In this document: in pieces, positions 27,886-36,972 of the stretch
Layout: each line of letters starts with the position of its first letter
Position numbering within the stretch: position 1 is the first letter of the stretch
Source: Campylobacter gracilis
GTDB lineage: Bacteria; Campylobacterota; Campylobacteria; Campylobacterales; Campylobacteraceae
Assembly (NCBI RefSeq): GCF_018374135.1
Contig: NZ_JAHAFS010000006.1
Coordinates: forward strand, 34,356-98,355
Direction: 5' to 3'
Length of the DNA stretch: 64,000 bases
The notes under the pieces: generated by a model
What the model was told of the DNA's origin: nothing
Database searches by the model: none
What the model saw: only the letters and a program-made list of their open reading frames with translations
Made by a program: the position numbers and the translations under genes

Positions 27886-29067
27886 ATGAATAAAAAGGCG
27901 TATTTCGGGAGTTTCGGCGGGCAGTTCGTGCCCGAAACGGCGATGTTCGCGCTCGAGGAGTTGGAGGATGCGTACAACACCATAGCGCAGACGAAGGAAT
28001 TTAAAGACGAGCTGGGTTGCTTGCTGCGCGAATACGCGGGGCGTCCGACGCCGCTATATCACGCCGCGCGCCTTAGCGAGCACTATGGGCATGAAATTTA
28101 TCTAAAGCGCGAGGATCTTAACCATACGGGCGCTCATAAGATCAATAACGCCCTAGCGCAGGCGCTATTAGCCAAAAAAATGGGCAAAAAAAAGATCATC
28201 GCCGAAACCGGCGCGGGTCAGCACGGCGTGGCGACGGCGACGGCAGCGGCGCTATTCGGGCTTGAGTGCGACGTGTATATGGGCGAGACCGACGCTGCGC
28301 GCCAGCAGCTCAACGCCTTTAGGATGCAGCTTTTGGGCGCAAATTTAATCAAAATCGGCACCGGTCTTAAAACGCTCAAAGAGGCGACCACCGCGGCGAT
28401 TCAGGCGTGGGTGAACGAGATTGAGAGTGTATTTTACGTCATCGGCTCGGCGGTCGGGCCGCATCCGTATCCAAAGATGGTTAGGGAATTTCAGAGCGTC
28501 ATCGGCGCCGAGACCAGATCGCAGCTCGCAAGCAAGGGGATCAAAGCCGACTACGTCCTAGCTTGCGTGGGCGGTGGAAGCAATGCGATAGGAATTTTTA
28601 GCGCGTTCGTGGATGATCCTAGCGTGCAACTCATCGGCGTCGAAGCGGGCGGCTTGGGCGCACATACCCCTTATCACGCAGCGACCATCACTAACGGGCG
28701 CGCGGGCATCATCCACGGTATGAAAACGATCGTACTGCAGGATAAATTCGGCATGATCGAGCCTGTTCACAGCATCTCGGCGGGGCTTGATTATCCGGGC
28801 GTAGGCCCTGAGCACGCGCATCTGCACGAGATAAGTCGCGCAAAATACGAAGCGGTAACCGACGATGAGTGCATCACAGCGCTTAAACTGCTCTGTAGGC
28901 TTGAGGGCATCATCCCCGCGATCGAAAGCGCGCACGCATTAGCGTATTTGCAAAAGCTCTGCCCGCAGCTAAAAGGCAAAAAAACGATCGTCGTAAACGT
29001 AAGCGGCAGGGGCGATAAGGATATGGATACCGTGATGAATTACAAAAAAGGAACGATTTATGGATAA
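27886..29067 (+). CDS. trpB: Tryptophan synthase beta subunit
   Basis: 393 aa. PLP enzyme that joins indole and serine. PLP-lysine motif in HTGAHKINNALAQA, the active-site glutamate in AETGAGQHG, and the phosphate-binding GGGSNAIG. The start at 27886 follows AGGAG; an upstream in-frame ATG at 27871 overlaps that site and is rejected. trpA overlaps the end by 8 bases. Here trpBA stand apart from trpEGD-F, 8 kb away on the other strand. Confidence 0.96.
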   Translation: MNKKAYFGSFGGQFVPETAMFALEELEDAYNTIAQTKEFKDELGCLLREYAGRPTPLYHAARLSEHYGHEIYLKREDLNHTGAHKINNALAQALLAKKMGKKKIIAETGAGQHGVATATAAALFGLECDVYMGETDAARQQLNAFRMQLLGANLIKIGTGLKTLKEATTAAIQAWVNEIESVFYVIGSAVGPHPYPKMVREFQSVIGAETRSQLASKGIKADYVLACVGGGSNAIGIFSAFVDDPSVQLIGVEAGGLGAHTPYHAATITNGRAGIIHGMKTIVLQDKFGMIEPVHSISAGLDYPGVGPEHAHLHEISRAKYEAVTDDECITALKLLCRLEGIIPAIESAHALAYLQKLCPQLKGKKTIVVNVSGRGDKDMDTVMNYKKGTIYG

Positions 29068-29806
29068 GATCAAGGCGGCCTTCGCCGGCAAAAAGGCAAA
29101 CATCGGCTACATCGTGGCGGGCTACCCGAGTCCAGCGCACACGAAGGAGTTTTTGTCAAATTTAGACGAAAGCGCGATCGACCTGCTTGAGATCGGCATC
29201 CCGTATTCCGATCCGCTCGCAGACGGCCCGGAAATTTTTAAGGCGAGCTTTTCTGCGGTGCAAAACGGCGTAAACGCGGAGAAGGTATTTGAAATTTTAA
29301 AAGGGGTGCAAACGCGCAAGCCGCTCGTGTTCTTGGTCTATTACAACGTGATCTTTGCCTACGGCGCGCGCGAGTTTGTAGTGCAGGCGGCGCGCTACGG
29401 CATCAGCGGGCTAATAATCCCCGATCTGCCGTATGAGGAAAATGAGGAAATTTTCGCGCTTTGCGAGGAGCTTGGTATAGCGCTCATCCCGCTTATTAGT
29501 GTTACGAGCGAGCACCGCGCCGCGCGAGTTTTGAGCCGCGCGCGAGGCTTTATCTACGGCGTGGGTGCTATCGGCGTGACCGGAAGCAAGCAAACGCCGA
29601 TTTCGCGCCTTAAAAATATGGTCGCAGATCTTAAAAAAATGAGCGATCTGCCCGTAGCGATCGGCTTTGGTATCCGCACTGCCGGCGAAGTTCGCGTTAC
29701 GAAAGAATACGCAGACGGCGCCATCATCGGCACTGCGATCGTAAATTTATGCGCGAACTACGGCGGGCGCGAGCTGCAAGACAAGATCGCCGAACTTTTT
29801 AATTAA
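29060..29806 (+). CDS. trpA: Tryptophan synthase alpha subunit
   Basis: 248 aa TIM barrel splitting indole-3-glycerol phosphate to indole and glyceraldehyde-3-phosphate. Catalytic Glu and Asp are in LLEIGIPYSDPLADGP; phosphate site in GFGIRTAGE. Translationally coupled to trpB. Confidence 0.95.
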   Translation: MDKIKAAFAGKKANIGYIVAGYPSPAHTKEFLSNLDESAIDLLEIGIPYSDPLADGPEIFKASFSAVQNGVNAEKVFEILKGVQTRKPLVFLVYYNVIFAYGAREFVVQAARYGISGLIIPDLPYEENEEIFALCEELGIALIPLISVTSEHRAARVLSRARGFIYGVGAIGVTGSKQTPISRLKNMVADLKKMSDLPVAIGFGIRTAGEVRVTKEYADGAIIGTAIVNLCANYGGRELQDKIAELFN

Positions 29807-29816
29807 TGGAAAGAGT

Positions 29817-30968
29817 ATGAAAAAGATATTTTTGATTTTAATCGCAAATTTTTGTCTCGGCGCCAATCTAATGCAATACGATCTTTTCAACCACGACGAC
29901 AGCGTCGACATCGCCTTGGCGTTTGACTCCGCATACAAGCCCGACATCGTGCGCCGCGTCGACGGGCAGTCTATGAGCCTTATTTTAAAAGGGCTTGGTG
30001 GTGATGAGAAATTCAACGAAATGCGCACCAATCAAAAGGTCTTAAAAAGCTTTACGATAGCGCCCAAAGGCAAGGATATCGAGATAAATTTCCCCACCGG
30101 AGCCGATCTATCGGTCGATGCTCTTACTCAAGACGGCAATCTCAAGCTCATTTTGCGCGTAAAAAATCCCGCTTTCGATCAGAGCAAGATGAGTGTAAAG
30201 AGCGAGGCGAATGAAACGGCGCAAAGCAGCAGCAGTGGAGTTTCTGTAATGCCGATAATCGTAGCATTACTGCTTGCGGCTGCGGCTTTCGTCGGCGTGC
30301 GAAAATTTTTATCACACAAGCCGCAAAAAAGTATCGACGAGACATGGCGGGTTTTTGAAGACGACGCTAGCATGGAGGATGCCGATGTGGATGGGACGGG
30401 CATCGATGAAATTTTAAAGGACTCCTCTTTTAAAAATCAGAGCGGATCAAAGAACGCAAATTTTACCAATTATTCTGGTGCGCAAGAGTTTGCGAAGAAA
30501 GATGAAGCCTCTGCTTTAAATTCCAACAATTCTAACGACTCAAAAAACGTAGATAGCGCAGATTTTTTCAGGGGCGAGAACGTGAGCGAAGAGAGTGCAC
30601 ACGATAAATTTTACGATGAAGTTGCGCGTGCCAAGCGCTCGGAATCTACGGAGGCGGACGAAAACTATGAGAGTGCCGAGAATATAAGAGCAGCGGATAA
30701 AATTTCGCCGCTTAAAGTAAGCTCTGCCGAGAGTGGTACGATGGAATTTCGCGAGGGAGCAAAAGAAAGATCGGATGCAAAAGAGCCCAAGGTTTCGGCA
30801 TTTAGAAGCATTTTAGAAAATGAGTTGCTTAGCTCGGATACTGCAAGACCTAGCGACGTGCGAGTAGAGCTGGTGCGCGAAATCGACGAAAATAATGCTG
30901 CCGTAGTGCTAAGCTTCGCGGGCAAAAAACATCTAGTGGTGCTAAAAAGCTCCAACGCTATCGATTGA
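29817..30968 (+). CDS. FliO-like membrane protein downstream of trpA
   Basis: 383 aa. Signal peptide (residues 1-17), a periplasmic beta-rich AMIN-like domain (~20-120) with YDLFNHDDSVDIALAFD, one membrane helix (~142-160, VMPIIVALLLAAAAFVGV), then a long acidic, Ser/Asn-rich cytoplasmic region, ending in a compact segment VVLSFAGKKHLVVLKSSNA. This order resembles FliO of Campylobacterota, which in C. jejuni lies near trpA and other flagellar genes. No flagellar gene is next to it here. Assignment is by layout only. Confidence 0.45.
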   Translation: MKKIFLILIANFCLGANLMQYDLFNHDDSVDIALAFDSAYKPDIVRRVDGQSMSLILKGLGGDEKFNEMRTNQKVLKSFTIAPKGKDIEINFPTGADLSVDALTQDGNLKLILRVKNPAFDQSKMSVKSEANETAQSSSSGVSVMPIIVALLLAAAAFVGVRKFLSHKPQKSIDETWRVFEDDASMEDADVDGTGIDEILKDSSFKNQSGSKNANFTNYSGAQEFAKKDEASALNSNNSNDSKNVDSADFFRGENVSEESAHDKFYDEVARAKRSESTEADENYESAENIRAADKISPLKVSSAESGTMEFREGAKERSDAKEPKVSAFRSILENELLSSDTARPSDVRVELVREIDENNAAVVLSFAGKKHLVVLKSSNAID

Positions 30969-31079
30969 TGAGGCGTGGAATTTCGTAACTTGCGGGCTTT
31001 GCGACCCATAAAATTTTTGCAATTTGTTAAATTTTTAAAATTGTGGAATTTTATAACGCTAGAAATTTATGCTACATTC

Positions 31080-31112
31080 AAGCCTCATCGCCAAAAGGTC
31101 GCGATGAGGCTT
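31080..31112. terminator. Bidirectional terminator hairpin
   Basis: AAGCCTCATCGC and GCGATGAGGCTT form a perfect 12-bp stem with a 9-base loop, followed by AAATTTAAA. It lies between two convergent genes, so it can end transcription from both sides. Confidence 0.75.
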
Positions 31113-31188
31113 AAATTTAAAAAGAAAGAGAACGCAAGCTCGGGTAAGCTTTAAAATTTAACCCGCGCCTCGCCCGTATAAGCTTAAT

Positions 31189-33279
31189 CTAAAATCTTAC
31201 TTCCAAATCGACGTAGAAATTTCGTCCAGCGCCTACTGCTACAGTTTCGCGCGTGCGGTTTGCGTTGATGTAGTGGCGATCAAAAATATTATTTACGCCA
31301 AAGCTTACGTCCGCGCCGTCAAGGACTGGAATAACGCCGTTTTTGATCTTGTAGCTTCCTCTAAAATTAGCAATTGTAAAGGACTTATCTACATAAAAAT
31401 ACTCCCTCCCGCGTGCAAAATATGAAGCGGGTTTGGAGTGAGGTTTGAAATAATGGCTCACCTGAAATCCTAGACTCAAATCTTGCAGCGGCGAATAATC
31501 TATGTTCGCGCTTAACTTTTTGGCGTGGTTATTGATGTTTTCGTGCGTCTTTTTATTGTAAATTCTAAGTCGCTCGAAGCTCGCGCCGAAATCAAAGTCC
31601 TGCGTTTGGTAGTTTGAGCTTAGCTCAAAACCATGCCTTTTGGCTTGATCGATATTTTGATACTGCCCGTATTGTTGCGAAAAGCCGCCCGGCGGCACGC
31701 CAAGATGCGGTAGCGGCTTAACGTCAATCATATCTTTGATATTGCCGTTAAAGTAGATAAATTTCATATTGAAGTGATCGTCCGTAAAAATTTCATCCTG
31801 TTTAAAGCTAAATCCGACCTCATACTCTTTGACGGTCTCGGGCTTTAGATCGGGATTTGGGATGTAATAATACATTCGGTTGATAGGCCCTGCTTGCGAT
31901 GTCTCGTGCGGCGTAGGCGCGCGGAAACTCTCGCTGTATCCCGCTAAAAGCGTAAATTTATCAAATAGAGTGTAGGCAATCGCCGCGCGCGGAGAAAATC
32001 TGGAATCTTTAAATTTCGCGGGTTTGCCTTTGATGTTGCGATCGAATCTATCGTATCTACCGCCCAAGGTAAGCTCTAAATCATCGTGCAAGCGGATCAG
32101 ATCCTGTGCAAAAAGCCCGTAGCTATTGTATTCGTTCGGAAAGGAGGCGAAATCTCTTAGCGCTCCATTTTGGATAAAGATCGCATCCTCCTGCCTATTT
32201 TCGTAATCGCCGCCGAAAGCGAAGCTATGATTTAAAAAGCCCGTATCAAATTCCGAGATATTTTTGATCTCTAGCCCCTTACGATCGTCTTTGTTCGTGT
32301 AACTGCCGGTATCTGCGCCGTCGATATAGCCGCGTTTATACTCAGCTCTGCTTTTATAGGCCTTAAAAGACATATCAACTAGCGGGCTTTGCGGCGTAAA
32401 GCTCCAATCAAAAACGTAATCTCTCTGGCTTAAATTTCCATTTACGAAGAGATCTGCATCATTTTGCCATAGTGTCTGCCACATCGTGTGTAAATTTTCG
32501 TCGTAATCAAAGGCGCTGAAGCTTATGCGGTGATCGTCTAAATTTGTGCCGATCTTAAAAAATCCGGTATCGATATGCTCGTTATTAAAGCTCTTGTCGT
32601 AGTCCGGGGCGTAGTGCGTGCCGCCGTCTGCGAACTTAACGTTGCCGTAGCTTGCGCGCTTACCGTAGAGTAAAACGTCGATCGGAATTTCCTCTCCCTT
32701 GCCGTAGATTGCGCCGCGCGTGCTATGCATATTGTTTGATTCGAGCCTCTGTCCTAGCATCAAACCTACGCTTTTACCCTCGCTTAGATAATCGCTCGCG
32801 CTTTTGGTTTGCATATTTACGATACCGCCGATTGCGCCCGAGCCGTGAAGCACGGACGAGGCGCCCTTTATGACCTCGACGCGCTTTAGGATGTCGCTAT
32901 CGGTGCGAAAGGATGAGATCATATTCGAGTACATCCCCGCGCTCCTGCGCACGCCGTCTTGCTTGATGATGACGCGCTCGTCGCTTTGATATCCGAATCC
33001 GCGGATCTGAAACTGCCTGCCGATCTGACGCCCCATATCCATGCTGCCGTCAACGCCCGGTATCTGCATAATCGAATCGATCACGTTGGTTTTGGCTTTC
33101 ATATCCTTGGGGGTTAAAATTCCGGCCGAGCCCGCGTATTTTAGGTTATCGACCGCGCTTACCGTCGCTTGCACGACGATTTGGCCTAGATCTTGCGACT
33201 TCGTGGCGTTGTTTTCGGCCGCATTCGCTCCGCCTATCGCGCCTATCGCAAGCGGCACCAATAAAATTTGCTTTTTCAT
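31189..33279 (-). CDS. TonB-dependent haem receptor
   Basis: 696 aa outer-membrane protein. Signal peptide of ~20 residues ending GGANA, TonB box about DLGQIVVQA, plug domain (~50-160) with IRGFGYQSDERVIIKQDGVR and GASSVLHGSGAIGGIVNMQT, then a 22-strand barrel finishing in ...YVDLEVRF with the usual terminal Phe. FRAP and NPDL boxes (SFRAPTPHETS, NPDLKPETVKEYEVGF) are those of haem receptors of the HemR/HmuR type. It would supply haem to the ABC importer at 7.8-10.4 kb. A promoter with a possible Fur site is upstream. Confidence 0.85.
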   Translation of the reverse strand: MKKQILLVPLAIGAIGGANAAENNATKSQDLGQIVVQATVSAVDNLKYAGSAGILTPKDMKAKTNVIDSIMQIPGVDGSMDMGRQIGRQFQIRGFGYQSDERVIIKQDGVRRSAGMYSNMISSFRTDSDILKRVEVIKGASSVLHGSGAIGGIVNMQTKSASDYLSEGKSVGLMLGQRLESNNMHSTRGAIYGKGEEIPIDVLLYGKRASYGNVKFADGGTHYAPDYDKSFNNEHIDTGFFKIGTNLDDHRISFSAFDYDENLHTMWQTLWQNDADLFVNGNLSQRDYVFDWSFTPQSPLVDMSFKAYKSRAEYKRGYIDGADTGSYTNKDDRKGLEIKNISEFDTGFLNHSFAFGGDYENRQEDAIFIQNGALRDFASFPNEYNSYGLFAQDLIRLHDDLELTLGGRYDRFDRNIKGKPAKFKDSRFSPRAAIAYTLFDKFTLLAGYSESFRAPTPHETSQAGPINRMYYYIPNPDLKPETVKEYEVGFSFKQDEIFTDDHFNMKFIYFNGNIKDMIDVKPLPHLGVPPGGFSQQYGQYQNIDQAKRHGFELSSNYQTQDFDFGASFERLRIYNKKTHENINNHAKKLSANIDYSPLQDLSLGFQVSHYFKPHSKPASYFARGREYFYVDKSFTIANFRGSYKIKNGVIPVLDGADVSFGVNNIFDRHYINANRTRETVAVGAGRNFYVDLEVRF

Positions 33280-33757
33280 GCCTCGACCTTTAAAATAAAA
33301 TTGAAATACATTATTATATATCTACATACTTAAATAAGGTTGAAATTTAATTTCAAAAACATTTGAAATTTGTTTTTATTGGCAGCAAGCCTTGTACTCC
33401 GTCTGAGCCGCTTACGCGTTTTGACTTTGTCTTGTCCGCACCTTGCCCGCGCCGTTTCTGCCCCCTCCGCTCCGCTTGTACCCGCCTACATCACGTTCGC
33501 GCTACCTCTACGCTTTAGCTTTTTGTTTCGATCCGTCTGTGCCGAAATCTGGCAGATAAATTTGGCGTTTTTATCTCAACAAAGAGTCTAAATTTAAACA
33601 TCCGCGATTTACTTGCGTCTAAATTTGGCAATCGTCCGAGCGATTTAAATCTTTCGCTTTTCGTAAATTTAGATCGGAATTTATTTGCTTTTTATTTTAC
33701 AAAGGATAAAATCGCGCCTAAGAGATCGGTCGATCTAGATTATTTCAGGATTTTTTC
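33280..33757. other. Divergent intergenic region, haem receptor and yedE
   Basis: Carries the receptor promoter near 33302-33318 on the minus strand and the ribosome-binding site of yedE at the right end. The middle has a low-quality frame (33370-33591) rich in Leu/Ser/Ala/Arg that looks like chance. No RNA structure supported. Confidence 0.4.
33302..33318 (-). promoter_or_regulatory. Promoter and weak Fur-like site of the haem receptor gene
   Basis: On the minus strand TATAAT (33313-33318) lies 34 bases before the start codon. It overlaps TAATAATGTATTTCA (33302-33316), which matches the 7-1-7 Fur pattern at 10 of 14 positions, a placement where Fur would block RNA polymerase. Confidence 0.4.
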
Positions 33758-34819
33758 ATGAATAACGTTAAATGGTACATCGTCGCAGGCGCCGTGCTAG
33801 GCGTGCTGGGTGCGACGCTAGTGCATTTCGGGAACCCGGGCAATATGGGCGTTTGCGTCGCTTGCTTTTTGCGCGATACCACGGGCGCGCTGGGCTTTCA
33901 CCGAGCTAGCGCGGTGCAATACATCCGCCCGGAGATCATAGGGCTCGTATTCGGCGGCTTTTTGGCAAGCGTGCTTTGGACGCGCGAGTTTGTGCCGGTT
34001 ACGGGCAGCTCGCCGTTTGCGAAATTTTTCCTAGGGATTTTCGCGATGATCGGCTGCCTTGTGTTTTTGGGATGTCCGTGGCGCGCGTTTTTGCGCCTAG
34101 GCGGCGGCGATTTGACCGCGCTAGCCGGGTTGGCGGGTCTGATCTGCGGCGTACTCATTGGGTTTTTGCTGAAAAAGCGCGGCTATGAGGCGAGCAAAGA
34201 GGCAAGGCTTAGCGGCGCGATCGGAATTTTGCCCGTGCTACTGGGCGCTGCGCTGCTTGCGGCCTTGATTCTCGGACTCAAAACGGGCGAGGGCGGCGCG
34301 CTTTTTATCTCCGCTAAAGGCCCCGGCGCACAACACGCCGCGGTAGGCATCTCGCTGGCTGCGGGCATTATCGTGGGCGCGGTGATGCACAGAAGCAAAT
34401 TTTGCAGCGTCGGCGCGTTCGGTAAAATTTTCCGCGGCGATTTCTCGATGTTTTGGGGCGTGCTAAGCGTCATTGTGTTTGCGAGCATCGCAAATATCGC
34501 GTTTGGGCAATACAAACTCGGCTTTGATGGCCAGCCTATCGCACACAACGATTTCGTTTGGAATTTCTTGGGCATGGTGCTCGCAGGCCTTTGTTTCAGC
34601 CTCAGCGAGGGATGCCCGGGCAAGCATCTAGTGCAGGCCGGCACGGGAAATTTAAGCTCGGGCGTTTTCGTTATCGGCATGGCGGCGGGTGCCGCGATCG
34701 CGCACAATTTCTTGCTCGCAAGCTCGGCTAAAGGCATCACCGAGTTCGCTCCTTACGCGGTCGCGATCGGTTTTGTTTTCGCGCTTTACGTAGGGATTTT
34801 TCAAAGACGCGTCGGCTAA
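33758..34819 (+). CDS. yedE: YedE-family putative selenium transporter
   Basis: 353 aa membrane protein with about ten hydrophobic segments and two YeeE/YedE (DUF395) halves. The conserved cysteine sites are MGVCVACFLRDT, FLGCPWRAFLRL, KFCSVGAFG and SEGCPGKHLVQAG. This family imports thiosulfate or sulfur compounds; the selenium-linked branch occurs with yedF, selD and selenoproteins, all present in this window. Start ATG at 33758. Confidence 0.8.
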   Translation: MNNVKWYIVAGAVLGVLGATLVHFGNPGNMGVCVACFLRDTTGALGFHRASAVQYIRPEIIGLVFGGFLASVLWTREFVPVTGSSPFAKFFLGIFAMIGCLVFLGCPWRAFLRLGGGDLTALAGLAGLICGVLIGFLLKKRGYEASKEARLSGAIGILPVLLGAALLAALILGLKTGEGGALFISAKGPGAQHAAVGISLAAGIIVGAVMHRSKFCSVGAFGKIFRGDFSMFWGVLSVIVFASIANIAFGQYKLGFDGQPIAHNDFVWNFLGMVLAGLCFSLSEGCPGKHLVQAGTGNLSSGVFVIGMAAGAAIAHNFLLASSAKGITEFAPYAVAIGFVFALYVGIFQRRVG

Positions 34820-34874
34820 GGCTGATACTTAGTTTCAGAGATCAATCGAATATAGAGGCAGCGTATCTGATCAA

Positions 34875-34914
34875 GCTCCGGCAGCGTACTTATAAAGAAA
34901 TCTGCTGCCGGAGC
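34875..34914. repeat. Perfect 11-bp inverted repeat
   Basis: GCTCCGGCAGC and GCTGCCGGAGC are separated by 18 bases, 56 bases after the yedE stop. No T-run follows, so an intrinsic terminator is uncertain; it may be a processing or attenuation structure. Confidence 0.5.
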
Positions 34915-35103
34915 GGAGCGCTCGCTACAAGATTGGCGCAAGCAGTTAGAAGTGGAATTTAAGAATTTGTAGCCGTATTCATAACGCGATAAAGCAAATG
35001 ATAAAAATATATTCCGCGCAAGAAAGATTACGATCAATTTTTAAGAGTCGCGCCTTTAAATTTTAAAATTTAAAGGCTTCTTTCATCTAAAGCTCTTTAA
35101 TTA

Positions 35104-35985
35104 CTAATTAAAATCTAGCCACACGTGACGCTGGGTCTTATCCAAATTAATGTCTTTTATCCTAACGTAGTCGTCCATAGTTTCTATCGTAAAGGCGATA
35201 TCTTTATCCTTGCCTCGGATTATTATATTATCGTAGAATATAAATCTAAGTTGAAATTTAAAAACCAAAAAATATATAAATTTTGAGATGAATAAAAACA
35301 AAAATGCAAGTATAGATATGAAAAATACTCTGAAACTACCTGTTTCTATATATTTTCTTACGTCGATAGCCAATACTAATATACAGATTAATAAAAAAGC
35401 GATTATCGTAGTGTATGGTTCAAATTTAAAGAGAAATCTATAAAAAGCGCCTTGCCTCCTAAGCCACTCATTATCTCTTGCAAAATAGGCTCTTTTTACA
35501 TCCTTAAGATCATCTAAGAATATAGTTTTTTCGGGCATTTTATTTGTATAATAAGTAACTCGATCATTATAAAATTTTACAAGTTTCTTATTGTAAAAAT
35601 TTGTAAAATATTCCATTATTATAGGCAATCCGAAAAATGGAAATACTATAAAAAGCTGATTATATCTAGTTTGATTGGGTTCGTATGAATACATAAAAAT
35701 CATAATTGCAAGCGTGCATACCGTAGCAAGAACTATATAAAAATTCGTCCTATCTTTGAGCGCTAAAGGCTCTTTATTGTAATCACGAGCGCAACTCGGA
35801 TTTTGTTCAAATTTATTAGGTTTTTCGTTTGTATTTATCGTAGAGTCATCCGTGAGTTTTTCAAATTTAGAATTCTTACTGTCAAAATTTTCGACGTCAG
35901 AATTTTCCTGTGATCCTTGCTCTAAATTTTTATGCCGTTCATTTAGGATTTTCTTTAGCTCTTCGAGTCTCTGTTTTTTATTCAT
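35104..35985 (-). CDS. Membrane protein, unknown function (paralogue B)
   Basis: 293 aa. Charged N-terminal ~75 residues, then four hydrophobic segments in two pairs (~82-130 and ~195-245) around a soluble stretch containing VTYYTNKMPEKTIFLDDL. It shares arrangement and local sequence (YNKEPLALKDR, compare YDKEPIIIQDH) with the preceding gene, so the two are distant paralogues. Start at 35985 with a 16-base gap after that gene. No family recognised; a PH-like cytoplasmic domain (LRFIFYDNIIIRGKDKD) is suggested by strand pattern. Confidence 0.6.
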   Translation of the reverse strand: MNKKQRLEELKKILNERHKNLEQGSQENSDVENFDSKNSKFEKLTDDSTINTNEKPNKFEQNPSCARDYNKEPLALKDRTNFYIVLATVCTLAIMIFMYSYEPNQTRYNQLFIVFPFFGLPIIMEYFTNFYNKKLVKFYNDRVTYYTNKMPEKTIFLDDLKDVKRAYFARDNEWLRRQGAFYRFLFKFEPYTTIIAFLLICILVLAIDVRKYIETGSFRVFFISILAFLFLFISKFIYFLVFKFQLRFIFYDNIIIRGKDKDIAFTIETMDDYVRIKDINLDKTQRHVWLDFN

Positions 35986-36001
35986 CTTTATTCTTTATAG
36001 C

Positions 36002-36910
36002 CTACACAAAAATTTGTGGCGGGATTTTATCTAAATTTTTCCCTGTTTTGAGTAGAAAATAGGCTTTTAGCTCTTTGTATTCTTTGCTACTTAGAAACGA
36101 AACCTCTATAAAAGAACTTTTGTCATATATCAATATGCTGTCATTTATAATATCAAAGCCTAGCCCGTTAAAAAGCCTATATAGCAATAAAGGAAAGAAG
36201 CTAATAGATATAATTACCGCAAAAATTATCCAAAAATTTTCCTCCCTTCCGTCTATCACTACCGCTACGAAAAAAACTAAAAGCAAATATATAAAAGCAA
36301 ATAGCAGCATAAGGCATTTTGTCTTTTTTGATATTTCTGGATATGACGGTCCCATGGTTCGTTTGATACAAGCTATATCTGAAATTTTGGTCTCATATAA
36401 AACGACTTCCGTCTTTTTAGAGTATAGGGTTATATCGTCGTTTTTAAAGCATATATAGCACTTGCCGAAATTTGAAAATTTATTTAATGCTCTGAGCGGA
36501 AAATAGCAATCCAGCAAAACTAGAAATAAAATTTGCTGGGCGGAAAATTTACCGCAGATCGCCATCAATATCGTAGTAATGATATAAATCGCGCCGATGA
36601 TAGCATTTAAAATTATAGCATGGTCTTGTATGATTATCGGCTCTTTGTCGTAATCTCTTACCTGAGTTTTAAAATTTTGCAGAGGCGTATTAGTGGCGCA
36701 AGAGAGACCCCTTTGCGATTTTTGTTCAACGACATTCGTAAAATTTCGTTCGCTGGCATTTATAGAATTTTGCCCGCCATCGCTCGTAAATTTTAGCCCA
36801 CCACCCGCCAAATTTCGCTTATTGCAATTTTTATTTTGTAAAAAATCCTTTATATTTTTATCATACCGCGTTTTGCTTATGCCAAACCTAGCAATTTCGT
36901 TGTTATGCAT
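36002..36910 (-). CDS. Membrane protein, unknown function (paralogue A)
   Basis: 302 aa. The start at 36910 is chosen because AAGGAGG precedes it; an in-frame start at 36967 lacks one. N-terminal ~85 residues contain Asn/Phe-rich low complexity (NSINASERNFTNVVEQKSQR), then paired membrane segments, a soluble portion with YICFKNDDITLYSKKT, more membrane segments and a C-terminal FLSSKEYKELKAYF. Same design as its downstream neighbour. 62 bases after trpF, possibly in its operon. Function unknown. Confidence 0.6.
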   Translation of the reverse strand: MHNNEIARFGISKTRYDKNIKDFLQNKNCNKRNLAGGGLKFTSDGGQNSINASERNFTNVVEQKSQRGLSCATNTPLQNFKTQVRDYDKEPIIIQDHAIILNAIIGAIYIITTILMAICGKFSAQQILFLVLLDCYFPLRALNKFSNFGKCYICFKNDDITLYSKKTEVVLYETKISDIACIKRTMGPSYPEISKKTKCLMLLFAFIYLLLVFFVAVVIDGREENFWIIFAVIISISFFPLLLYRLFNGLGFDIINDSILIYDKSSFIEVSFLSSKEYKELKAYFLLKTGKNLDKIPPQIFV

Positions 36911-36972
36911 TTGGCTCCTCCTTATACACGCTTGATTTAGATATAATTCTCGCGCGAGTTTGCACACGGAGA

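Noticed and set aside
33370..33591. Plus-strand frame of 73 codons before yedE
   Set aside because: Low-complexity Leu/Ser/Arg composition, no start signal.
34816..35037. Minus-strand frame of 73 codons
   Set aside because: Runs through a perfect inverted repeat, lacks a ribosome-binding site and protein-like composition.
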